DNA from: Pedobacter soli
GTDB taxonomy: Bacteria; Bacteroidota; Bacteroidia; Sphingobacteriales; Sphingobacteriaceae
Assembly (NCBI RefSeq): GCF_900101435.1
Contig: NZ_FMZH01000003.1
Location: 124,001 to 188,000, forward strand
Length of the DNA stretch: 64,000 nt
Reading direction: 5' to 3'
Below are positions 33,234-39,577 of this stretch, piece after piece. Numbering within the stretch: position 1 is the stretch's first letter; each line of letters opens with the position of its first letter. The notes beneath the pieces are model-generated. The model saw nothing but the letters and a program-made list of their open reading frames with translations. It did no database searches and had not been told where the DNA came from. Position numbers and translations under genes: made by a program.

Positions 33234-34538
33234 ATGAAGAAAATAGCCCTTTTTGCCTTAGTCGGGATGGCAGGTTTGCAGCTTAAAGCGCAAAACATCG
33301 ATAAAATTATTACCCGCGAATATACCGACCACCTCATTAAAACCTTAAGTGCCGATGATATGCAGGGACGTGCCACCTTTACGCCCGGTATTGATAAGGC
33401 CGCTACATTTATCGAATCGGAATTTAAAAAGATTGGTTTACAACCTTTAACCGGAGAGAAAACCTTTCGCCAGACTTTTTATAAATACCGCATTACCAAC
33501 CAAAATACGAGTGTTAAGATAGACGGACAGGAAATTGCGCCTGAAAACCTGATTATTTCCGGTGTATCATCAGAAAACGTTACCCTCGACAAATCAAATG
33601 CTACGGTTGTTAAACTTGACCCTGAAAAGCCATTTGTTGCCCAATTAAGAGCCATGACCGAATCAGGTAAAAACCAACTGGTTTTGGTTGACAGTAAGTT
33701 TGCCGATTTGTTTAACCGTTACAGAAATTATTTTAGCAAACCCGCCACCGTTGATGAAAAAGACGTAAAGGCTGCCAGTGCTGTGCAGGTTTTTGTATTG
33801 GGCAAAGATGCTGCAGTCGATTTTTCGGCAAACGTTAAAAGCAAAGTAGATAAAATGCCTTTGTTTAATGTGGCTGGTGTAATTCCTGGTAAATCAAAAG
33901 CTAAAGAAATTGTAGTGTTCTCAGGTCATTACGATCACCTGGGTTTCTTAAAACCGGTAAACGGCGATAGTATTGCCAATGGTGCAGATGATGACGCCTC
34001 GGGAACAACAGCCATGATTGCCCTTGCCAAATATTACAAAGCACAAAAGAATAACGAACGCACATTGATTTTTGTAGCCTTTACGGCCGAAGAAATTGGT
34101 GGTTTCGGTGCAAGGTACTTCTCAGAGAAATTAAATCCGGATGATGTTGTAGCCATGTTTAACATCGAAATGATTGGAAAAGACTCTAAATTCGGTAAAA
34201 ATACCGCATTTATTACCGGTTATGAAAGATCAGATTTTGGCAAGATTTTACAGAAAAACCTGGCCGGAACGGAATTTACTTTCCACCCTGATCCATATCC
34301 GGAGCAAAATTTATTTTACAGAAGCGATAATGCTACTTTAGCAGCCCTGGGTGTTCCGGCACACACCATCAGTACCGATAAAATCGATATCGATAAATTG
34401 TACCACTCAGTTAAGGATGAGTACAGTTCTTTAGATGTAGAAAATATTTTATCAACCATTAAAGCCATTGCGAAGAGTGCAACAAGTATTGTAAACGGAA
34501 CTGATACACCAACAAGAATACCTAAGTTGAAGCAATAA
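33234..34538 (+). CDS. M28 family zinc aminopeptidase
   Basis: A 434-residue exported peptidase; signal peptide about 1-19 (ALVGMAGLQLKAQ). The M28 metal site is complete by eye: FSGHYDHLGF (His), GADDDASGTTAMI (bridging Asp), FTAEEIGGFGARYF (catalytic and metal Glu), FNIEMIGKD (Asp/Glu region) and GVPAHTISTDKIDID (last His). An insertion of about 100 residues between the N-terminus and the catalytic core resembles a PA domain. It follows the M61 gene closely. A strong terminator lies at 34619-34646. Confidence 0.9.
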   Translation: MKKIALFALVGMAGLQLKAQNIDKIITREYTDHLIKTLSADDMQGRATFTPGIDKAATFIESEFKKIGLQPLTGEKTFRQTFYKYRITNQNTSVKIDGQEIAPENLIISGVSSENVTLDKSNATVVKLDPEKPFVAQLRAMTESGKNQLVLVDSKFADLFNRYRNYFSKPATVDEKDVKAASAVQVFVLGKDAAVDFSANVKSKVDKMPLFNVAGVIPGKSKAKEIVVFSGHYDHLGFLKPVNGDSIANGADDDASGTTAMIALAKYYKAQKNNERTLIFVAFTAEEIGGFGARYFSEKLNPDDVVAMFNIEMIGKDSKFGKNTAFITGYERSDFGKILQKNLAGTEFTFHPDPYPEQNLFYRSDNATLAALGVPAHTISTDKIDIDKLYHSVKDEYSSLDVENILSTIKAIAKSATSIVNGTDTPTRIPKLKQ

Positions 34539-34618
34539 ATCTATAAACAATGGAGAGATGCTGAAATAAATCCGATAGCCATCGGATCAGCATGACGCTC
34601 AATTAATAGAACATCAAA

Positions 34619-34654
34619 AAAGGCCAGTGAAAAATCACTGGCCTTTACTATTTT
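34619..34654. terminator. Bidirectional terminator between M28 peptidase and carB
   Basis: aaaggccagtga and tcactggccttt form a perfect 12-bp stem with an AAAA loop, flanked by A- and T-rich tracts. It serves both convergent genes. A smaller hairpin (tccgat-agcc-atcgga, 34571-34586) precedes it. Confidence 0.85.
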
Positions 34655-34708
34655 TTATAAACTTACGAAGTTCTCCAAGCTCCTTGCTTTTCAAACTTCG
34701 TAAGCAGA

Positions 34709-37546
34709 TTACTTACTCAAATACATTGATTTGTCTTTGTAAAGCTTGCGGAAGTAAGGATCTTCCAGATCTTTAATGAAGCGGATCGCCTCACCAGTCG
34801 ATTTCATTTCTGGGCCTAGCTCTTTAGTCACCTCAGGGAACTTCTCGTAAGAGAAAACAGGCTCCTTAATCGCATAACCTTTTAATTTACGCTCGATGGT
34901 AAAATCTTTCAGTTTCGCTACACCCAGCATAATTTTAGCTGCGATGTTGATGTAAGGTACATCGTATGCTTTCGCAATAAACGGAACCGTACGTGATGCC
35001 CTTGGGTTCGCTTCGATTACATATACTTTTTCATCTTTGATAGCGAACTGAATGTTCAGTAAACCACGTACATCTAAAGCTTTCGCAATCTTAACCGAAT
35101 ATTCTTCCATGGCTTTAGTTACCGTTTCAGATAAGCTAAAGGTAGGCAATACTGCAAACGAATCTCCAGAGTGGATACCTGCAGGTTCGATGTGCTCCAT
35201 CATACCTACAATATGAACATCTTCACCGTCAGAAATCGAATCCGATTCTGCCTCTTCTGCTCTGTCTAAGAAATGGTCAATCAGTACGCGGTTACCAGGT
35301 AAATCGCCCAGTAATTTCACTACTGCTTTCTCCAGGTCTTCGTCGTTAATTACGATGCTCATACCTTGTCCGCCCAATACATAACTCGGACGAACGAGTA
35401 CCGGATAGCCTACCTCGTTTGCTACCACAATAGCTTCTTCGGCGTTTTCGGCAACTCCGTATTTTGGATAAGGAATATTTAAATCTTTTAACAGGTCAGA
35501 GAAACGGCCACGATCTTCGGCGATATCCATGTTCTCGAAAGAAGTTCCGATAATTTTGATACCGTTTTCAGTCAGTTTCTCAGCCATTTTCAAGGCGGTT
35601 TGTCCACCAAGCTGAACAATTACACCAACTGGTTTCTCCAGCTCGATAATTTCGCGTACATGCTCCCAGAAAACCGGTTCAAAGTACAATTTATCCGCCA
35701 TGTTAAAGTCGGTAGAAACCGTTTCAGGGTTACAGTTAACCATGATGGCCTCGAAACCTGATTCTTTAGCAGCCAATAAGCCGTGTACACAAGAGTAATC
35801 GAACTCAATACCCTGACCAATACGGTTAGGACCTGATCCCAGAACGATTATCTTTTTTCTATCTGTAGGTACCGATTCATTTTCCTCTTCGAAAGTTGAG
35901 TAATAATATGGTGTTTGTGCCGGGAATTCTGCAGCACAGGTATCAACCATTTTATATACTCTGCGGATACCTAGCTCTTTTCTGCGGGCATAAACCTCAT
36001 CTTCGGTTACGTTACCCAGCAACCATGAAATCTGTACATCAGAAAAACCTTTTTGTTTTAAGTTGAAGAAGAAATCGCGCGGGATATTGTTCAGTGAGTA
36101 TCTTTTTAACTCAGTTTCTAAAGCTACAAGCTCCTGAATCTGGTTTAAGAACCATTTGTCGATTTTGGTTACCTTACGGATTGATTCCAAAGGAACGCCC
36201 ATCGCCATGGCATCTTTTATTAAGAACAGGCGGTTCCATGAAGCGTGCTCCAAACCATCCATAATTTCTTCGATATTGCGTACTTGTCTGCCATCTGCAC
36301 CTAAACCTGAGCGGCCAATTTCTAAACTCTGACAAGCTTTTTGTAAAGCTTCAATGAACGTACGGCCAATAGCCATTACTTCACCTACCGATTTCATTTG
36401 TAAACCAAGCTCTTTGTTGGCTCCTTTAAATTTATCGAAGTTCCAGCGAGGTACTTTTACGATTACATAATCTAAAGTAGGTTCGAAATATGCCGAAGTG
36501 GTTTTGGTAATCTGGTTTTCAATTTCATCCAGGTTGTAACCGATAGCCAGCTTAGCTGCAATTTTTGCAATCGGGTAACCCGTTGCTTTACTTGCCAATG
36601 CTGATGAACGTGATACACGTGGGTTAATTTCGATCGCGATGATTTCATCATCAGCCGGGTTAACCGAGAACTGAACGTTACAACCACCAGCAAAGTTTCC
36701 GATGGCGCGCATCATTTTAATCGCCTGGTTACGCATTTCCTGGTAACAACGGTCAGATAAAGTCATGGCCGGTGCAACTGTAATCGAATCTCCGGTGTGG
36801 ATACCCATTGGGTCGAAGTTTTCGATCGAGCAGATAATGATTACGTTATCGTTGCTATCTCTTAACAACTCTAACTCGTACTCTTTCCAGCCTAAAACGG
36901 CTTTCTCTACTAAAACTTCGTGTGTTGGCGAAGCTTCTAAACCGCGTTTAAGCGCGGCATCGAATTCTTCTTTTCTGTGCACGAAACCACCACCAGAACC
37001 ACCTAAAGTGTATGATGGACGAATTACCAGCGGGAATCCGATTTCCTGTGCGGCTTCTTTACCTTCTAAGAATGAGTTGGCAATTTTCGATTGGGCAACC
37101 CCTACACCGATATCAACCATTAACTGGCGGAAAGCTTCGCGGTTTTCTGTTTTCTCGATTGCATCAACATCAACCCCTACAACTCTAACCCCGTATTTTT
37201 CCCAAACACCGCGCTCTTCTGCTTCTTTACAAAGGTTTAGTGCTGTTTGGCCACCCATTGTTGGTAGTACGGCATCAATTTTAGGTAAACTTGCATCAGC
37301 AATGTGCTCCTGCAAAATCGCTTCGATCGAATCAACAGTTAACGGACGCAGATAAACATGGTCGCCGATAACTTTATCCGTCATAATAGTAGCCGGATTT
37401 GAGTTGATAATTGATACGGTAATCCCTTCTTCTTTTAAAGATAGGGCCGCTTGAGAACCCGAGTAATCAAATTCACAGGCTTGGCCAATAACAATTGGTC
37501 CAGATCCGATAATTAGTACTGAGCGAATGGAAGTGTCTTTAGGCAT
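34709..37546 (-). CDS. carB: Carbamoyl-phosphate synthase large subunit lacking the MGS allosteric domain
   Basis: A 945-residue enzyme that makes carbamoyl phosphate for pyrimidine and arginine synthesis. Both ATP-grasp halves are present. The first has LIIGSGPIVIGQACEFDYSG and RPSYTLGGSGGGFVHR. The second has VLGSGPNRIGQGIEFDYS and RPSYVLGGQGMSIVIND. The oligomerisation region lies between. The protein ends soon after KELGPEMKSTGEAI, whereas E. coli CarB (1073 residues) continues with an about 130-residue MGS-like domain that binds UMP and ornithine. The downstream terminator leaves no room for a broken remnant, so this is a natural short form, which I believe is common in Bacteroidota. carA is not in the window. 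Confidence 0.95.
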   Translation of the reverse strand: MPKDTSIRSVLIIGSGPIVIGQACEFDYSGSQAALSLKEEGITVSIINSNPATIMTDKVIGDHVYLRPLTVDSIEAILQEHIADASLPKIDAVLPTMGGQTALNLCKEAEERGVWEKYGVRVVGVDVDAIEKTENREAFRQLMVDIGVGVAQSKIANSFLEGKEAAQEIGFPLVIRPSYTLGGSGGGFVHRKEEFDAALKRGLEASPTHEVLVEKAVLGWKEYELELLRDSNDNVIIICSIENFDPMGIHTGDSITVAPAMTLSDRCYQEMRNQAIKMMRAIGNFAGGCNVQFSVNPADDEIIAIEINPRVSRSSALASKATGYPIAKIAAKLAIGYNLDEIENQITKTTSAYFEPTLDYVIVKVPRWNFDKFKGANKELGLQMKSVGEVMAIGRTFIEALQKACQSLEIGRSGLGADGRQVRNIEEIMDGLEHASWNRLFLIKDAMAMGVPLESIRKVTKIDKWFLNQIQELVALETELKRYSLNNIPRDFFFNLKQKGFSDVQISWLLGNVTEDEVYARRKELGIRRVYKMVDTCAAEFPAQTPYYYSTFEEENESVPTDRKKIIVLGSGPNRIGQGIEFDYSCVHGLLAAKESGFEAIMVNCNPETVSTDFNMADKLYFEPVFWEHVREIIELEKPVGVIVQLGGQTALKMAEKLTENGIKIIGTSFENMDIAEDRGRFSDLLKDLNIPYPKYGVAENAEEAIVVANEVGYPVLVRPSYVLGGQGMSIVINDEDLEKAVVKLLGDLPGNRVLIDHFLDRAEEAESDSISDGEDVHIVGMMEHIEPAGIHSGDSFAVLPTFSLSETVTKAMEEYSVKIAKALDVRGLLNIQFAIKDEKVYVIEANPRASRTVPFIAKAYDVPYINIAAKIMLGVAKLKDFTIERKLKGYAIKEPVFSYEKFPEVTKELGPEMKSTGEAIRFIKDLEDPYFRKLYKDKSMYLSK

Positions 37547-37632
37547 GATAAAGCTTAAACAATAATTAAAATTCTAAAGTGTTGGTTCATCTAAGAACCT
37601 TAGAAAGCAACGAGATTTAGTGCTAGTGCGAA

Positions 37633-37668
37633 GAAAAATCCCAACTGTTCTGTCGGGATGCAAAGATA
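37633..37668 (-). promoter_or_regulatory. carB promoter box and terminator-like leader hairpin
   Basis: On the minus strand TATCTTTG (37668-37661) matches TAnnTTTG. Immediately after it come tcccgac-agaaca-gttggga (37658-37639; 7 bp with one G-T pair) and then five Ts (37638-37634). The hairpin would form at the 5' end of a carB leader about 110 nt long. It looks like a short intrinsic terminator or a 5' stabiliser. Confidence 0.4.
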
Positions 37669-37705
37669 CATCTTTAGCACGACTTTAAGCCGTTTTTTTT
37701 AAAAT

Positions 37706-37740
37706 AAAAAAGAGGCCTTAATTATGCCTCTTTTTAACCT
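37706..37740 (-). terminator. Intrinsic terminator after the small exported protein gene
   Basis: aaaaagaggc and gcctcttttt flank a short loop (cttaattat) between the gene at 37760-38077 and carB. The poly-T tail is present on both strands, but the leftward gene is the one that needs it. Confidence 0.75.
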
Positions 37741-37759
37741 TTTTCTTTCGCTAAAACAC

Positions 37760-38077
37760 CTATTGCAGTAATTTAATTTCGCCTAAATCTGTAGTAGCAC
37801 TATCTTTAACTGCCACCTTTTCAATAGTGGCATCTTTGTAAGGCGCATTGGCCCGTATCCAAACGGTATAAACACCTTCTTTAAGATTGGTAAAAGTAAA
37901 AACACCCTGGTTTAACTGCGCTTTTAAAGTATCTGTTCCGGCTACTAAAGAAACAGAGGCAGCAGCATCTGCAGGACTAATTTTACCAATAATTCCGCCT
38001 AACTTAATGTTGGTATAGGCAATTGCCCCGAGGGCAAATACAATGAGCAGCGCCAATATTGCACATAACTTTTTCAT
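37760..38077 (-). CDS. Small exported protein with carboxypeptidase-regulatory-like fold
   Basis: A 105-residue protein: an N-terminal hydrophobic segment (CAILALLIVFALGAIAYT), either a signal peptide or a single anchor, followed by about 80 residues of beta-sandwich pattern (ASVSLVAGTDTLKAQLNQG, FTFTNLKEGVYTVWIRANAP, TTDLGEIKLLQ). The G-x-F-T-F-T-N-L-x-E-G-x-Y motif is typical of carboxypeptidase-regulatory-like domains, seen here as a stand-alone unit. Function unknown. It is monocistronic, with a terminator at 37706-37740. Confidence 0.65.
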   Translation of the reverse strand: MKKLCAILALLIVFALGAIAYTNIKLGGIIGKISPADAAASVSLVAGTDTLKAQLNQGVFTFTNLKEGVYTVWIRANAPYKDATIEKVAVKDSATTDLGEIKLLQ

Positions 38078-38332
38078 CGTTTTAGTTTTTAATGTCTAAC
38101 TGTCTAAAATAAGTAACACCATTTAGTACAAATAGTTTTAAATAATGAACAGCCAAAATTCAAAACGTACTAATAATTATACACAAGAGTAATGCCACAA
38201 TATACAATTGTAATCTGAATGTTAATAAGTGTTAAAATAACACTAAGAATATGGCCCCACACGTCAGAATTAAGTCACGAAGTTGTGATGTTCCCATTAT
38301 TGGCAATAATGTTGTAATAAGCAGAACAGATA

Positions 38333-38466
38333 TACGTTTTGTATATACTTTAGACAATGATCTAAAGCTTCCTCCGCGGATTAGTTACCCGCCATGAGGA
38401 TTTCTTCATAAATAGTTTGTTTGGTTTATTATCCGGTTAGAGGAGCCCTCCTCAACCGGATTTTTT
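38333..38466 (+). ncRNA. Candidate small RNA or leader with intrinsic terminator
   Basis: The 38078-38485 gap has no credible gene but carries RNA-like structure. TTG (38312-38314) and TACGTTTT (38333-38340), 18 nt apart, resemble a promoter. A hairpin follows (CCTC/GAGG and GCGG/CCGC, 38371-38399). Then comes a strong terminator: atccggtt (38431-38438), one bulged base, gaggag and ctcctcaaccggat (to 38461), followed by six Ts. This outlines a transcript of roughly 120 nt. The next gene has its own -7 box after the terminator, so it is not simply an attenuated leader. I recognise no known RNA family. Confidence 0.4.
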
Positions 38467-38485
38467 CTTTTAGGGCATTTTCCTT

Positions 38486-38493
38486 TACATTTG
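38486..38493 (+). promoter_or_regulatory. Predicted -7 box that fixes the start of the NadR-like gene
   Basis: TACATTTG exactly matches TAnnTTTG. It overlaps the first in-frame TTG (38491), so an RNA started here cannot include that codon. Translation must begin at the GTG at 38515. Confidence 0.55.
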
Positions 38494-38514
38494 AACCTTG
38501 TCAGCATACATTAC

Positions 38515-39045
38515 GTGAACAAGAACATAAAAAAAATCGCCATAGTTGGCCCCGAGAGTACAGGTAAATCAACTCTATCGCAATTATTGGCCAAACATTA
38601 CAAAGTTTCGTGGGTGCCCGAGTACGCGCGTTATTACTGCGAAAACCTGGTTACCGACTATACCCTGCAGGATGAAGCCAACATGTTTTATGGTCAGGTG
38701 GCGCTTGAAGATGCCATCCTTTCAGTAACGGAAAGCGATTTTATTATTTGCGATACCACTTTTGTAACCGTTAAAATATGGAGTGATGAAGTGCTGGGTA
38801 AAACCCCACAGGAGGTGCTGGATACTTTACCCAAAAGGCCTTACGATTTATATCTGTTAATGGATATCGATTTGCCCTGGCAAGACGATCCCTTACGCGA
38901 TTTTCCGAACAAACGCGAATATTTTATGGAAATCTGGTACAAAGAACTGCAGGCACTTGATGCAAATTACATCGTAATTAGCGGACAAGGCGATGAAAGG
39001 GTAGCTAACGCCAAAAAAGCAATTGATGATTTTTTAGGCCAATAG
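38515..39045 (+). CDS. NadR-like AAA-type kinase (ribosylnicotinamide kinase-like)
   Basis: A 176-residue P-loop protein starting at GTG (VNKNIKKIAIVGPESTGKS). The Walker A motif GPESTGKST, the segment WVPEYARYYCENL and the lid/Asp region YDLYLLMDIDLPWQDDPLRD are the hallmarks of the kinase domain of NadR. The nucleotidyltransferase and repressor domains of full NadR are missing. Stand-alone forms in Bacteroidota are often found near thiamine or nicotinamide uptake genes. Here a TPP riboswitch and TonB receptor follow on the same strand. Phosphorylation of nicotinamide riboside is the safe guess; a role in thiamine salvage is a context-based alternative. Confidence 0.75.
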   Translation: MNKNIKKIAIVGPESTGKSTLSQLLAKHYKVSWVPEYARYYCENLVTDYTLQDEANMFYGQVALEDAILSVTESDFIICDTTFVTVKIWSDEVLGKTPQEVLDTLPKRPYDLYLLMDIDLPWQDDPLRDFPNKREYFMEIWYKELQALDANYIVISGQGDERVANAKKAIDDFLGQ

Positions 39046-39065
39046 TGAATCAATTTTTATATTTT

Positions 39066-39160
39066 GAAAATGATGGTCAGTAGCTTTTGGCAGCCTGTAG
39101 CCCCGCCATCCGCTATAGCTCCGATAGAAAAATCGGAGGCTGCCGCTGCTGTCGGGTTTA
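39066..39160. repeat. Dispersed GCCATCCGCT repeat, copy A
   Basis: This intergenic segment contains gccccgccatccgct and an internal hairpin (ctccgat-agaaaa-atcggag), ending ctgctgtcgggttta. It aligns along its length with 61703-61807. It lies just after the NadR-like gene and has no coding potential. Confidence 0.65.
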
Positions 39161-39324
39161 AGAACAGCGGCTTGTAAACATGGCACTGATGACACCAGGC
39201 GCACAGAACCGTAAATTTTCCAACAAAAAATCAACAAATTCTATAAACAAGACGATTAAGGTATCATTTCTTTAAATTCGGCACCGCAATACCTAGGTTT
39301 AAGTGAGAATTGCCAAATATTCCC

Positions 39325-39332
39325 TACATTTG
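39325..39332 (+). promoter_or_regulatory. Predicted -7 box of the TPP riboswitch transcript
   Basis: TACATTTG exactly matches TAnnTTTG and ends 8 nt before the first conserved riboswitch bases, so transcription should start at the 5' end of the aptamer. Confidence 0.6.
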
Positions 39333-39340
39333 CCTCATCA

Positions 39341-39510
39341 TTAGGGGTGCCTTGTTTAAATAAACACAAAAACAGGCTGAGAACATACCCATTGACCTTA
39401 AATAACCAATTCAAAATATCCAATTTTCAAAAATTTGAACATTGGAATTTGATTATTGGAATTTAAAAGTCATGCACCTGATCCGGGTAATGCCGGCGTA
39501 GGGATTGGAG
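39341..39510 (+). promoter_or_regulatory. TPP riboswitch (THI element) with an 80-nt insertion
   Basis: The conserved blocks of the thiamine-pyrophosphate aptamer are present in order: aggggtgcc (39343-), ggctgagaacataccc (39375-39390), acctgatccgggtaatgcc (39476-) and ggcgtaggga (to 39504). In ordinary aptamers the linker between ACCC (P2) and ACCTGAT (P4) is a few bases. Here attga is followed by 80 extra bases (39396-39475) that are AT-rich and partly self-complementary. The element precedes a TonB receptor gene, which fits thiamine-regulated uptake. A downstream terminator hairpin (39534-39549) is the likely expression platform. Confidence 0.9.
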
Positions 39511-39533
39511 TTATGGAAGTTTAACTAAAAATC

Positions 39534-39549
39534 GGGGAAACCCCTTTTT
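39534..39549 (+). terminator. Riboswitch expression-platform terminator
   Basis: gggg-aaa-cccc followed by five Ts, about 25 nt after the TPP aptamer and 29 nt before the receptor's start codon. A short terminator in this position supports transcriptional control. A gtttaactaaaaa sequence is repeated on either side (about 39518 and 39557) and could take part in switching. Confidence 0.65.
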
Positions 39550-39577
39550 CCGGTTGGTTTAACTAAAAACAAAAAAA

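Noticed and set aside
34709..34800. carB truncated by frameshift
   Set aside because: No MGS-like coding sequence follows in any frame before the terminator at 34619-34646; the short form looks natural.
36765..37355. 196-codon open frame antisense to carB
   Set aside because: Proline/serine-rich shadow of a highly conserved gene; no start context or family.
38491..38514. TTG start for the NadR-like gene
   Set aside because: The TTG overlaps an exact -7 promoter box, so it would not be in the transcript; GTG at 38515 gives the expected N-terminus.
39034..39237. 67-codon minus-strand frame after the NadR-like gene
   Set aside because: Overlaps repeat copy A; no domain and no promoter.
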